A stretch of 47,260 nt of DNA from a virus, in the IMG/VR virus record IMGVR_UViG_3300020027_000014, positions 1-47,260 of that record. One strand, written 5' to 3'. The position numbers were made by a program, and so were the translations under genes. This document shows, piece after piece, positions 7,087-16,593 of this stretch. The notes beneath the pieces were generated by a model that was given only the letters and a program-made list of their open reading frames with translations, did not search any database and was not told the origin of the DNA. Each line of letters opens with the position of its first letter. Position 1 is the first letter of the stretch.

Positions 7087-7457
7087 ATAACTTTTTTCAT
7101 AGATTATTTAATCCTCATTGCCCAGAATGCAGAGAAGAACTGCGTGAAAAAGCTATTAATCCAGTTGAAGAAGCATTGAAACTGGAAAATGCAAGAATGC
7201 AAGAAATGATTGATAGACTCTTCGATAGACTGCTGGAAAAACCGGAAGCAGTTGTTGAAGAACCTAGACCTGCTAGTGTTGCTAAACCTACATTTGTTCC
7301 GTGGAGAGTTAGACAGCAAATGTTACAGGATCAAGATAGAGTTACTGCAAAATTAATGCGTGAAGCTCCTAAGCCTGATGCTAAAACTACGGAAGATATA
7401 AAAAATTTAGAAGTTGATCTTGGTGTAGAAGAAACTAAAGAACAGGTGGCATCATAA
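7083..7457 (+). CDS. Hypothetical protein between terminase and portal
   Basis: 124 residues. It starts with FNPHCPECREELR, a single CPxC pair, then a charged helix (about 22-60) and an acidic tail. Proteins with an N-terminal CPxC and a long helix are often found next to portal genes in environmental phages; their role is unknown. One CPxC could complete a zinc site in a dimer. Both ends overlap neighbours (ATGA and TAATG). Confidence 0.75.
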   Translation: MNNFFHRLFNPHCPECREELREKAINPVEEALKLENARMQEMIDRLFDRLLEKPEAVVEEPRPASVAKPTFVPWRVRQQMLQDQDRVTAKLMREAPKPDAKTTEDIKNLEVDLGVEETKEQVAS

Positions 7458-7822
7458 TGTTTAACTTTCAACCTTCACCAGAATTAATGAAACAGCTATT
7501 AGGTGGTATGCCTCAACAGCAAATGCCACCGCAAGGTATGTCTCCTATGGGTGGTGGTGGTATTGACACTGGTATGTCACATACAATGCCTATGCCACCT
7601 ATGCCAATGGGTAGACCTATGGTTCAACCACAAATGGGGCCGCCTGTTAATATGAATGCTGCCGGTAATTCTCCTTTTGGAATGCCATCACATCCACCAA
7701 TGCCTACACAGCCTATTCGTAAACCCCCTACTGCTATTCGTCCACAACCAGCAGAAAAACCTGGGATTATGAAACAGTATGCATCAACTAATCGTGGCGC
7801 AACACAACGAAAAGCATACTAA
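7457..7822 (+). CDS. Met/Pro/Gly-rich hypothetical protein
   Basis: 121 residues, largely low complexity: repeats of MPxP, MPM and QMPPQ between residues 14 and 85, then a proline-rich basic end. It is predicted to be disordered. It overlaps the portal start (TAATG). Its position suggests a head or packaging accessory role. The unusual methionine and proline content is discussed as a finding. Confidence 0.7.
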   Translation: MFNFQPSPELMKQLLGGMPQQQMPPQGMSPMGGGGIDTGMSHTMPMPPMPMGRPMVQPQMGPPVNMNAAGNSPFGMPSHPPMPTQPIRKPPTAIRPQPAEKPGIMKQYASTNRGATQRKAY

Positions 7823-10140
7823 TGGCGCTTCCTTCTGAGACTACACAGGATCTATTAAAAAGAGTTGTCGATCATTTCGACAAAGAGGATAGGTCTGTGC
7901 GTGAACGCCAAATACTAACTTGGCGTAAACTTAAATTGTTTTGGGAGGGATTTCAGCAGACTTGGTATAGTGAAGTTGCACATGATTGGCGAATCTGGGA
8001 CGAATCTACTTCTGATGATGATACGGGTCAGTCGTATTACGATAAACCAGTTAATGTTTTCCGTGCATATCTGGAATCTATTATCGCTGCTCTCTCGGTA
8101 ACTGTTCCACCTGTTAAATGTTACCCCGATGATGCCGATGATACATTAGATTTAACTACTGCTAAAGCTGGCGATAAAATTTCTAATCTTTTATATCGCC
8201 ACAATGATGTTCCACTTCTCTGGTTACATTCTCTCTTTATTTTTATGACTGAGGGAATGGTTGGATGCTATTGCTATCCTAAAGAAGATAAATCATATGG
8301 TGAATACGATAAAAAGGAATATCAGGATATTGATGAACAGCATCGTTCTGTTCAGTGTCCGGAATGTGGATATCAAATGTCCGAAGAAACTGTCGGACAA
8401 GATGAAGCATTTCTTGCAAAAGGTGAACAGATACAAGATAAGTTCATGCCTGATGCTGATGATGTTCCTGTTTTAGACTACATGAATAATACATCAGAAC
8501 AGGAACTCTGTCCTGCATGTATGGCAATGATTGATCCAATGATTGTTGAAGAAACTCTCATTGTCACAAGATTAGTTGGTGAAACTAAAGAAGCTAAGAC
8601 TCGCATTTGTATGGAAGCATACGGCGGTCTGAATATCAAAGTTCCTAACTACGCACGTAATCAAAAGGATTGTCCTTATCTTAGATTCTCGTATGAGACT
8701 AACGTTGTTAATGCGTTAGAAAAATATGAAGAATTGGATAAGAATAAACTCAAGAGAAATATCATTACTAGTGGTGAAGGTCCACGCGATCCTTATGAAG
8801 AATGGGGACGTTTAAGCCCACAGTATAATGGTGAGTATCCTGAGAATGTTGTTACAGTTCGTAGCTTCTGGTTACGTCCTGCTGCCTTTAATGTTCTTAG
8901 TAAAGAAGAACGTAATGTATTAAAGAAGAAATATCCAAGTGGTTGCAAGGTCGTCTTAGTTAATGACGAATTTGCAGAAGCATGTAATGAAGCATTAGAT
9001 GATTGTTGGACATTAACCTACAATCCTCTGTCAGATCATATTCATGCTGATCCTCTTGGATTATTGTTAGTTAGCATTCAGGAGTTAACTAACGATCTCA
9101 TTAGCTTAATTGTTCAGACTATTGAACATGGTATTCCACAAACATTTGCTGATCCTGGTGTATTGAATTTTGATGCATACAGACAGTTAGAAGCAAATCC
9201 CGGTGGAGTATATGAAGCTACGCCTAAATCTGGTAAGTCATTAGGAGATGGATTCCACGAAGTTAAAACTGCTTCACTTAGTGGAGAAGTCCTTCCATTT
9301 CTTAATCAATTACAATCTCTTGCCCAGTTAGTTTCTGGTGCATTACCTAGTCTGTTTGGTGGACAGGTAGAAGGTTCTGGAACTGCTAGTGAATATAGCA
9401 TGTCTAGAGCACAGGCATTACAGCGTCTACAGAATACTTGGAAGATGCTAACTAGTTGGTGGAAGCAAATCTTCGGTAAAGCTATTCCTATGTTTATCGA
9501 AGAAGTTCAAGAAGATATTCGTGATGTTCAAAGAAAGTCAGATGGACACTTCATGAATGTCTTTATTCGTAAAGCCGAACTAGAAGGAAAAATCGGCAAA
9601 GTCGAACTAGAAGCTAATGAGAATTTACCGATTACGTGGAATCAGCGTAAGGATGTAATTATGCAACTCCTTAATGCTGGTAATCCTGAAATACTTGCAA
9701 TGCTCGGAACTCCAGAGAATTTACCTATTATCCGTGAAGCTATCGGATTAGATAATTTCTTTGTCCCTGGTGAGGCTGATCGTGACAAGCAACTAGATGA
9801 AATTAAATTGTTGCTCAATTCTGAGCCTATCCTAAACCCTGAGACTGGCGAAGAAATGCCGTCAGTAGAAGTAGACCCTGATTATGACGATCATAGTGTG
9901 GAGTTTGCTGTAGTTAAAGGCTGGGTTGTTAGTGAAGCTGGTAGACAAGCAAAAACTGACAACTCAGTCGGTTATAAGAATGTCTTGTTACATGGTAAGA
10001 TGCACCTAATGTTTATTCAGCAAGCTGCAATGGCAGAACAAATGGCTGCACAGGGTAATGATGGTTCCAATCCTGAGAAGCCCAATAAAGACACTAAGGA
10101 ACCCATAAAAGGTGAAAACGATGTTCCCTCTGTTGCATAA
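7822..10140 (+). CDS. Portal protein
   Basis: 772 residues, in the range of large podovirus-type portals. It forms the dodecameric ring at the head vertex through which DNA passes. The N-terminal third is acidic, with WxxWDE segments; the centre has a wing region (YNPLSDHIHADPLGLL and the helical IQELTNDLISLIVQTIEHGI), then a Gly/Ser-rich loop with GTASEYSMSRAQALQRLQ, typical of the portal stem and crown boundary. An insertion holds two CPxC pairs (CPECGY and CPACMA), a likely zinc ribbon. The position between terminase and scaffold supports the call. Confidence 0.9.
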   Translation: MALPSETTQDLLKRVVDHFDKEDRSVRERQILTWRKLKLFWEGFQQTWYSEVAHDWRIWDESTSDDDTGQSYYDKPVNVFRAYLESIIAALSVTVPPVKCYPDDADDTLDLTTAKAGDKISNLLYRHNDVPLLWLHSLFIFMTEGMVGCYCYPKEDKSYGEYDKKEYQDIDEQHRSVQCPECGYQMSEETVGQDEAFLAKGEQIQDKFMPDADDVPVLDYMNNTSEQELCPACMAMIDPMIVEETLIVTRLVGETKEAKTRICMEAYGGLNIKVPNYARNQKDCPYLRFSYETNVVNALEKYEELDKNKLKRNIITSGEGPRDPYEEWGRLSPQYNGEYPENVVTVRSFWLRPAAFNVLSKEERNVLKKKYPSGCKVVLVNDEFAEACNEALDDCWTLTYNPLSDHIHADPLGLLLVSIQELTNDLISLIVQTIEHGIPQTFADPGVLNFDAYRQLEANPGGVYEATPKSGKSLGDGFHEVKTASLSGEVLPFLNQLQSLAQLVSGALPSLFGGQVEGSGTASEYSMSRAQALQRLQNTWKMLTSWWKQIFGKAIPMFIEEVQEDIRDVQRKSDGHFMNVFIRKAELEGKIGKVELEANENLPITWNQRKDVIMQLLNAGNPEILAMLGTPENLPIIREAIGLDNFFVPGEADRDKQLDEIKLLLNSEPILNPETGEEMPSVEVDPDYDDHSVEFAVVKGWVVSEAGRQAKTDNSVGYKNVLLHGKMHLMFIQQAAMAEQMAAQGNDGSNPEKPNKDTKEPIKGENDVPSVA

Positions 10141-11455
10141 GTTTCAACTATTTCTTGCTCCTACTGATAAACCTGCTGGCGGAGGTGATGGTAGCACTAC
10201 AACTGTGCCTGTCGCTGGTGACAAAGATGATGATATCAAATTCCTATCTGGTGAAGATGAGCCAGAAGGTGAAGATATCCTAAAAGAAGATAAAACTACT
10301 AAGAAAGACGAAAAGAAAGATAAGAAAGATACTAAAGAACAATTAGACGAAAAAGACGAAAAAGATGACGATGATGATGAAGATGAAGAAAAAGATGATG
10401 ACGACGAAGATGAATTAGAATCTTTAGTCGAAGATTTAGAAGAACCTGACGAAGAAAAGTTAGAGTTAACTACTCCTGTTCGTCGTCGTGAGATTCTAAA
10501 AAAGTATCCTAATCTCTTTAAGGATTTTCCTTATTTAGAAAAGGCATACTATAGAGAACAACAGTTTACAGAGATTTTGCCTACTATTGATGATGCTAAA
10601 CAGGCCGTCGAAAAGGCAGAAACTCTTGATAAGTTTGAAACTGACTTAATGAGTGGTAATACGGAAACAATTCTTAAAACTGTAAGAGACACTGATCCTA
10701 ACAGTTTCTATAAGATTGTTGATGATTACCTTCCTGCTCTTGCGCGTGTTGATGAGAAGGCTTATCAGCATGTATTATCCAATGTTAGTAAACATACTAT
10801 CATTGCGATGGTGCAAGAAGGTCGTCGTAGTCAGAATGAAGCTTTATTATCTGCTGCTCAGTTACTTAATCAGTTTGTATTTGGAACTAGTGAGTTTACT
10901 CAGCCGGATAAACTTAGTAAGGATGCACCAAAAAATGATGATGCATCTACTAAGTTAGAGCGTGATAGACAGGAATTCACACGTCAGAAGTTTGAATCTA
11001 CGCGTGGAGACTTGAATACTAAGCTAAATAATTCATTGAAATCTACGATTGAGGCAAATATTGATCCACGTAGCTCAATGAGTTCATACGTGAAAAACAA
11101 TGCAATTCGTGATGCAAATGAGCAATTAAATACTTTAATCACTGGTGATAAGCGTTTTGGTATCATAATTGATAGACTTTGGAAGAATGCTTTCGAGCAT
11201 GACTTTAATAAGGAATCAGTAGATAGAATTCGCTCAGCTTACCTATCCAAAGCTAAGACACTGTTGCCATCAGTCATTAAAAAGGCCAGAATTGAAGCAT
11301 TAAAGGGTATGGGTAAACGAGTGAAAGAAAATGAGAACGATGATTCTGACAAGAATCCTATTAAAAAAGAGAAGTCACGCTCCAACAATAGTGACAAGAG
11401 TGATAAAATGGCTAGTAAGGGAAAATCAACGCTAGAATTCCTGATGGATGACTAG
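10121..11455 (+). CDS. Capsid scaffold protein
   Basis: 444 residues from the ATG at 10121, with AAGGTGA upstream. Residues about 35-115 are an extreme run of Asp, Glu and Lys; the centre is helical and the C-terminal 60 residues are basic (KARIEALKGMGKRVKENEND). Acidic-to-basic, coiled, disordered proteins just upstream of the capsid gene are typical internal scaffolds that guide prohead assembly and then exit. It overlaps the end of the portal gene by 20 bases. No protease domain is visible. Confidence 0.85.
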   Translation: MFPLLHKFQLFLAPTDKPAGGGDGSTTTVPVAGDKDDDIKFLSGEDEPEGEDILKEDKTTKKDEKKDKKDTKEQLDEKDEKDDDDDEDEEKDDDDEDELESLVEDLEEPDEEKLELTTPVRRREILKKYPNLFKDFPYLEKAYYREQQFTEILPTIDDAKQAVEKAETLDKFETDLMSGNTETILKTVRDTDPNSFYKIVDDYLPALARVDEKAYQHVLSNVSKHTIIAMVQEGRRSQNEALLSAAQLLNQFVFGTSEFTQPDKLSKDAPKNDDASTKLERDRQEFTRQKFESTRGDLNTKLNNSLKSTIEANIDPRSSMSSYVKNNAIRDANEQLNTLITGDKRFGIIIDRLWKNAFEHDFNKESVDRIRSAYLSKAKTLLPSVIKKARIEALKGMGKRVKENENDDSDKNPIKKEKSRSNNSDKSDKMASKGKSTLEFLMDD

Positions 11456-11481
11456 CTTAGCTATAACTAGGAGTTAAAACA

Positions 11482-12732
11482 ATGGCAGTTGCTGAGGCAC
11501 AGGTAGCAGCTCTAGAATTAGAGCGTGTTATTCCGAAAATTCGAGTCCTGTTTGAACGGGATGATAAGTTCTACGCCAATATTAAGAAGCGTGACGTAGA
11601 AAAAATCTCAAACAGACTTATGAGAATCCCACTGGAATTGCGTCCCGGCGGAGCATTCCAGTATTTTAACCCAGACGGCGGAGATTTAGGTCGTGGTGGT
11701 GGTCCGACTTTTGACAAGGCTACGTTACAGGCGGTATTCGTTAGTGAGAATATCGAATATACGAAGCTGACTCAGTGGGCTACTGACGATGATCGAAAGT
11801 CTATCGTTAATGGTGTGCGTCGTCTTACTGCAACTGCATTAGATGAGTTGCGTCGTCAGATTGATGCTCAGTTAATGCAGCCGGGAACTGGTGTTATTGG
11901 CACCGTTACGTCTGATACACCTGCTGGTGGTTCTAACGTTATTTCTCTTGCTACGGATGGTTTCGGCGCAAGGTTAATGCGTTATGGACAGACTGTGCAG
12001 GTTTTCGATAGCACCCTTGCTACTAATCGTGGTAGTGGTATTATTACACAGTGGGACGTGGAAAATAAGTCTGTTTCCATTACTCCCGCTATTGCAGGTG
12101 TGACTGGTGGTGATTTAATCGTCACTAACGGTATTTCTACTCCTACTGCCCTTCCTGCGTTATATGGTGTGCCTTATCATCATAGTAATGCATCGACTGG
12201 CACATGGTTAGGATTTCCGCGATCCACCACGCCAGAAATTCGTGCTAATCGTGTTAATGCTGGTAATGCGGCACTCAGTTTATCGTTACCGCGACTTGCT
12301 ATTAACAAGATTGGAAACCGCGTAGGTATTGACAATACTTTCAAACCTAGCGCGTGGATGCATCCTGCTCAGCAACAGGCATACGAAGAAATTGGACAGC
12401 TTTCTATTGTTATTCAGAAAACTGCCAAAGACGAATCCCTCGATATGTATTTTGGTGACAATATGCAGATGGCCGGTGCGAGAGTTAAGACGTCCTACAA
12501 TTGGGATCGTACTCGTATCGACTTTATTGTGGATGAAGTTTGGGGTAGGGGTGAAATCCTTCCAATCGGATTCTACAAGACTGACGGCCGCAATATCTTC
12601 GAGATTCGCGGCGCGTCTGGTGGTGTTGCTACGGCGGATATCTTCTATATGGTGTGTGGTATGCAGACGTTTGTTACAAACCCTGCCGCATGTGCATATA
12701 TTGATAATCTGGCCGTTCCTTCGGGATACTAA
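11482..12732 (+). CDS. Major capsid protein
   Basis: 416 residues with an HK97-fold type pattern: an N-terminal helical arm (VAALELERVIPKIRVLFERD), a Gly-rich loop (GGDLGRGGGPT) and a long helix with DDRKSIVNGVRRLTATALDE, then beta-rich A-domain segments. It follows the scaffold gene with an AGGAG site. Its codons end in C or G more often than most of the genome by eye, as expected for the most abundant virion protein. An inverted repeat GGATAC/GTATCC spans the gap to the next gene and encloses its ribosome site, perhaps tuning expression. Confidence 0.92.
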   Translation: MAVAEAQVAALELERVIPKIRVLFERDDKFYANIKKRDVEKISNRLMRIPLELRPGGAFQYFNPDGGDLGRGGGPTFDKATLQAVFVSENIEYTKLTQWATDDDRKSIVNGVRRLTATALDELRRQIDAQLMQPGTGVIGTVTSDTPAGGSNVISLATDGFGARLMRYGQTVQVFDSTLATNRGSGIITQWDVENKSVSITPAIAGVTGGDLIVTNGISTPTALPALYGVPYHHSNASTGTWLGFPRSTTPEIRANRVNAGNAALSLSLPRLAINKIGNRVGIDNTFKPSAWMHPAQQQAYEEIGQLSIVIQKTAKDESLDMYFGDNMQMAGARVKTSYNWDRTRIDFIVDEVWGRGEILPIGFYKTDGRNIFEIRGASGGVATADIFYMVCGMQTFVTNPAACAYIDNLAVPSGY

Positions 12733-12747
12733 CCTAGGAGACACATC

Positions 12748-13044
12748 ATGTATCCTGGGTTAACAACGAAGGTATCGGAGGTTACAGTTGCTCTGGCTAC
12801 TACTATCTATCCTAAGACGGATCTGATTCGTATCACTGATACCACAGCTACAACGGTATTAACTACGATCAGCCCCGCTTATGGTGGGTTTGGTGGATTC
12901 TTAGTAATTGCTAATCAGAGTGGCGCGAATATTACTACGGTTACTACTGGTAATATTCTAGCTGTTACTACCATTGCCGACAAAACTGCTGTGATGTTTA
13001 TTTACAGCAAGGGTGCTGGTAAATGGATTCCCGGCGCAGTTTAA
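12748..13044 (+). CDS. Small head protein, paralogue of the next gene
   Basis: 98 residues, beta-rich (Thr/Val/Ile). It shares TTGNILA and a closing pattern Phe-x-Tyr-x-x-x-x-GK-(W/Y)-x-P with the product of the next gene, so the two are tandem paralogues. Position right behind the capsid gene and similar G/C-rich codons suggest an abundant decoration or cement protein. The AGGAG site lies in the possible hairpin between this gene and the capsid gene. Confidence 0.75.
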   Translation: MYPGLTTKVSEVTVALATTIYPKTDLIRITDTTATTVLTTISPAYGGFGGFLVIANQSGANITTVTTGNILAVTTIADKTAVMFIYSKGAGKWIPGAV

Positions 13045-13057
13045 TAGGAGTAGTGAA

Positions 13058-13396
13058 ATGAGTGACCTGAACTTTCAGAATATCTCAACGGTGCAGAATA
13101 ACATTCAGCCCGCACCAGTTACGGTTACGGCTGCTGCTACTATTGCACCTACCACGTTCTTGACGATTGTGTCAGGAACTACTGCTGTTGCTACCATTAC
13201 GCCCCCGGTTACGGGTCAGCATATGTTAGCAATTGTTGCTGCGACAACTAATTTCGGTGGTTTCGTTACCACTGGTAATATCTTAGTTGCCTCACTCACC
13301 AATTCAACGGTGTGGAACAACCGCGTTAGTTTATTTGTCTACAATCCGTTGACGGGTAAATACTATCCCAACTTCGCAACGTGGACCACTAACTAA
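13058..13396 (+). CDS. Small head protein, second paralogue
   Basis: 112 residues from the ATG at 13058, which is preceded by AGGAG; the in-frame start at 13013 lies inside the preceding gene. The core (TIAPTTFLTIVSGTTAVATI, then FVTTGNILVAS and FVYNPLTGKYYP) parallels the previous protein. It carries about 15 extra N-terminal residues. Capsid decoration is the best guess. Confidence 0.75.
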   Translation: MSDLNFQNISTVQNNIQPAPVTVTAAATIAPTTFLTIVSGTTAVATITPPVTGQHMLAIVAATTNFGGFVTTGNILVASLTNSTVWNNRVSLFVYNPLTGKYYPNFATWTTN

Positions 13397-13397
13397 C

Positions 13398-13922
13398 ATG
13401 AATATGATTCTGGATCGGGCCGCTAGTATTACCGGATGGATGTCCGGTCCAGAATTACTCTATTTAGCGGAAACTGCTAGTAAATCAAAAGTAATTGTAG
13501 AAGCTGGATCATTCCAAGGTAAATCTACTAGAGCGATGGCGGATAATACACAAGGTGTTATCCATGCTGTTGATCCCTGGAAACCAATTACTTTGTTAGA
13601 AGGCGTTGGAGTAGATACTACAACATATACTAGATTCTGTTTGAATCTGGACAAACATCTTAGAAGTGGGCGAGTTATACCCCACGCTATGAAATTTGTG
13701 GACTTTAAGTTAGCAGAGGAACCAGATTTTATCTTTATAGATGCAATGCATGATTACTATTCAATTAAAAGAGATATTGAACATGCATTAACTCTGACTA
13801 CTAAAGGAATAATTGCTGGTCACGATTACAGCACTAAGTTTGAAGGGGTAATGAGAGCCGTCGATGAATTTTTTGGAACATCAATCAAAAAAATAGACAC
13901 TATTTGGACATTGGAGATATAA
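13398..13922 (+). CDS. Class I SAM-dependent methyltransferase
   Basis: 174 residues. The SAM-binding motif I reads VIVEAGSFQGKSTRAM (about 32-47), motif II is HAVDPW with its Asp, and PDFIFIDAMHDY (about 109-120) corresponds to the motif IV/post-IV region of the Methyltransf_24-type family. These enzymes methylate sugars or small molecules and often sit beside glycosyltransferases. The glycosyltransferase is the next gene, so the two may decorate virion proteins or cell-surface sugar. The substrate is unknown. Confidence 0.85.
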   Translation: MNMILDRAASITGWMSGPELLYLAETASKSKVIVEAGSFQGKSTRAMADNTQGVIHAVDPWKPITLLEGVGVDTTTYTRFCLNLDKHLRSGRVIPHAMKFVDFKLAEEPDFIFIDAMHDYYSIKRDIEHALTLTTKGIIAGHDYSTKFEGVMRAVDEFFGTSIKKIDTIWTLEI

Positions 13923-13923
13923 A

Positions 13924-14640
13924 ATGACAAAGGTAATGGTAGCCGTTCCAACACAAGAGTTTGCAAGACGCGCGGATTTCTACGACTATTTTAATCAATT
14001 ACAAAGGCCGGAAGGGACTTTATGCACATTTGCACATGGTCAATCTCCTGCTAAAAATCGTAATATCATGATTAAATTAGCATTAGAGAATGATTGCACT
14101 CATGTTCTCTTTATTGACGATGACATGGCATTTCCTGCCGATTCATTAATGAGATTACTAGCGCATGATAAGGATATTGTTTCTGGATTGTATCTTCTCC
14201 GAAACTATCCTCATTTTCCTGTAATGTTTGATGAATGGTATCCTGATGGACGATGCCGTTATGCTTTCTTGACTCCTGATAAAAAAGGTTTACAGAAAGT
14301 TGTAAACATTGGACTCGGATTCTCTCTCATCAAAATTGATGTATTCAAGAAATTAGAAGATCCTTGGGTTACATTAGGAGAATATGAAAAAGACAATTGG
14401 TGTGATGATATTCACTTCTTTAACAAGTGCAGAGAAGCTGGATATGAAATGTTTGTTGATACTGATGTGAGATGTGGTCACATGTTATCAGCAATTATCA
14501 CTCCATATCAAGATCCAAATACAGGTCAGTGGGTTACACAATATAACACTGGTGCTGTGGAAATGTTTCATGTTCCGCAAGTTATTCCTACACCTGAACA
14601 GATTGAAGAAGGTGTTAAAGCTGCGGGAGCGGTAAAATAA
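13924..14640 (+). CDS. Family 2-type (GT-A) glycosyltransferase
   Basis: 238 residues. An N-terminal Rossmann-like strand (VMVAVPTQEF), SPAKNRNIMIKLAL, and a DDD motif at D65-D67 (HVLFIDDDMAF) that binds the metal and nucleotide sugar. GLGFSLIKIDVFKKL and WCDDIHFFNKCREAG match the later acceptor-side motifs with the catalytic-base region. It transfers a sugar from a nucleotide donor; within the structural operon, glycosylation of a capsid or tail protein is likely. It follows the methyltransferase gene with one base between. Confidence 0.87.
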   Translation: MTKVMVAVPTQEFARRADFYDYFNQLQRPEGTLCTFAHGQSPAKNRNIMIKLALENDCTHVLFIDDDMAFPADSLMRLLAHDKDIVSGLYLLRNYPHFPVMFDEWYPDGRCRYAFLTPDKKGLQKVVNIGLGFSLIKIDVFKKLEDPWVTLGEYEKDNWCDDIHFFNKCREAGYEMFVDTDVRCGHMLSAIITPYQDPNTGQWVTQYNTGAVEMFHVPQVIPTPEQIEEGVKAAGAVK

Positions 14641-15191
14641 TGGAACTTGCTGAGAGAATTGCTACTATAAATAGACAGTTATTGGAACATTACGGTATGG
14701 AATCATCCGTTAATGAACCTATGTTTAGAGTAGTATTTTCAGACGATCAGCGTGAAATGCGATTAGGAGACTATAACGATTTTACTCCATCTGGTATGTT
14801 TATTAGGAGCGTAAGAGAAGTTCGTGAAGTTCCTAAATATCAGTGGATTAAAGCTCGTTGGGTCTTAGAACATTTATGTGTAGTGCCAGAAGTTAACATG
14901 ATTGAACTTCCCACTACTAAACTGTCATACGAACCACTTTGGATATTTGAAAATCAGAGTGGAGACTATTTACCGCCACGTTACGATGCTGCAAAAATAA
15001 TCATCGAAACTATGCTTGCGGTAAAAGGAAAATCATCGTTAAAGAAATACGTTGATCCAGATACTAGCGAAAGTAGAGAATTAAATATTAAAAAAATACA
15101 TGAAGAACTGTTTGGTAATGAAACACCTGCAACCGATGCATTAGCACACAGAACGGGCGTGGTTGTGCCCCATAGTTATGGAGATAAATAA
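14640..15191 (+). CDS. Hypothetical protein in the head/tail region
   Basis: 183 residues, no motif I recognise. The N-terminal half is mixed alpha/beta with FRVVFSDDQREMRLGDYN and VREVPKYQWIKARWVLE. It ends basic. It overlaps both neighbours (TAATG). Conserved proteins of this kind accompany structural genes in environmental phages. Confidence 0.7.
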   Translation: MELAERIATINRQLLEHYGMESSVNEPMFRVVFSDDQREMRLGDYNDFTPSGMFIRSVREVREVPKYQWIKARWVLEHLCVVPEVNMIELPTTKLSYEPLWIFENQSGDYLPPRYDAAKIIIETMLAVKGKSSLKKYVDPDTSESRELNIKKIHEELFGNETPATDALAHRTGVVVPHSYGDK

Positions 15192-15883
15192 TGAGTGTCG
15201 TTGGTCAGTTTCCAGGAATTAACGTTCACCGTAGAGTTGTAAGAGCACCTACTAATCCTCTTGACAAGTCTACAGTTGTGTCAATCTTTCCAAAAGAGAT
15301 TGATGAAGTTAAACATACTATTCAGCCGGGTAGATTTTTGGTTCCTGCTGGATCAGTTGAAAAACCTGCAATTCTAGTTGTTGGTCCTTCGTCATGGTGG
15401 CGTGAAATTGATGAGGATCAGCCTATGCTTGAAATTCCACAGTCAAGCATTCAGATTGCAGATTCAATTGTTAAAGATTACAGTGTGGGATTACTAGGAT
15501 ATAACGTAGGAGAAACTGGACCCGGTTTATTCTATGTTCCTGGTGAATTCACTGTTCCACAGATTCAAAAGAACTTTAGTAGTGAATTAGTTAAAGCCGA
15601 AGCGCGTCAGCGTAATTGGTATCAACTATTACTAAAGTTAGGTGATGGTCTGTGGGCGAGAAGTAATGGTAATCCATTAGCTATCAGTGATGATATGCGA
15701 ATGGCTGCTAGAGAGTTAGGTCAAACTACTAAAGATTGGATGAAGGACTTTAGTATGGTTGAAATGACTCGTTGCATTGCATGTGGTTCGCTACGTAATC
15801 CTACGTATCCTATCTGTGCAACTTGCAAGCATGTGGATGAAACACATCCATTAGCTAAATCGCTCAAGTTCGTGCAACAGTAG
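15191..15883 (+). CDS. Hypothetical protein with C-terminal zinc ribbon
   Basis: 230 residues. The C-terminal 45 residues contain CIACGSLRNPTYPICATCKH, a four-cysteine zinc ribbon with a His nearby. The rest is mixed and includes FLVPAGSVEKPAILVVGPSS and a Trp-rich stretch. Position between the glycosyltransferase and the adaptor suggests a structural or assembly role. Function unknown. Confidence 0.72.
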   Translation: MSVVGQFPGINVHRRVVRAPTNPLDKSTVVSIFPKEIDEVKHTIQPGRFLVPAGSVEKPAILVVGPSSWWREIDEDQPMLEIPQSSIQIADSIVKDYSVGLLGYNVGETGPGLFYVPGEFTVPQIQKNFSSELVKAEARQRNWYQLLLKLGDGLWARSNGNPLAISDDMRMAARELGQTTKDWMKDFSMVEMTRCIACGSLRNPTYPICATCKHVDETHPLAKSLKFVQQ

Positions 15884-15891
15884 AGGTAAAT

Positions 15892-16593
15892 ATGGCAACA
15901 ATAGATTTGGTAGCTTCGACAGTAATGAATCAAATGGCAAGTTTGATGAACGATACTGCTCGGACTAACTATACCTATACAGCAATGTTGCCATACTTAC
16001 AAATGGCGTTAGATGAGTTACAGGAAGATTTTGAATTAAATGGTATTTCTGTAACTGAAACAACTTCTGCTGTCATTGAGGTAGATGCTGGAATTTCCGA
16101 GATTGTTTTTAATGGTGTCGGAGTTCCAGCACTACCTGATGATTTAGTTGAACCTCAACAGTTATGGGAACGTAATCGTGGCATTGATCCATTTGTTCCT
16201 ATGAGTAAGAGGGAATATCTTCCTCATAATTTGGAAGGTGTTGAAGTTGGAATGTTTGGCATCTATGTTTGGCAGGATCAGAAAATTAAACTAGTTGCTT
16301 CTAATAATGATAATGATATCAAAATTGATTACTTGAAGCAATTATTTACTCCTTTAGTTGATGAAAATTCACAAATCAACTTAATTAATGCTAAATCTTT
16401 TCTACAGTATCGTGGCGCTGGATTGTTGGCAGAATTCATTGAGAGAAATCTTGCAAGTGCAAATTCTCTTAATGCAAATGCAATTCTCTCAATTGATCGA
16501 GCGCGTGGCATCAGTGTAAAAGGTAAACAGGCTATTAATACACGTCGTCGTCCATTTCGTGCTGGCTTTAAGCGTAGAGGTGGGTTCCGCTAA
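15892..16593 (+). CDS. Probable head-tail adaptor protein
   Basis: 233 residues, with a helical N-terminal half (MLPYLQMALDELQEDFELN) and LPDDLVEPQQLWER, typical of the adaptor ring that attaches to the portal. The end is very basic (INTRRRPFRAGFKRRGGFR). Gene order, after the capsid and before the tail proteins, matches podovirus adaptors (T7 gp11-type position). Sequence similarity alone is not decisive. Confidence 0.6.
   Translation: MATIDLVASTVMNQMASLMNDTARTNYTYTAMLPYLQMALDELQEDFELNGISVTETTSAVIEVDAGISEIVFNGVGVPALPDDLVEPQQLWERNRGIDPFVPMSKREYLPHNLEGVEVGMFGIYVWQDQKIKLVASNNDNDIKIDYLKQLFTPLVDENSQINLINAKSFLQYRGAGLLAEFIERNLASANSLNANAILSIDRARGISVKGKQAINTRRRPFRAGFKRRGGFR

Noticed and set aside
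12286-12763. Long open frames on both strands overlapping the end of the capsid gene
   Set aside because: The real frame is clear by fold and context; G/C-rich codon choice here leaves few stops in the other frames. No ribosome site or coupling supports them.
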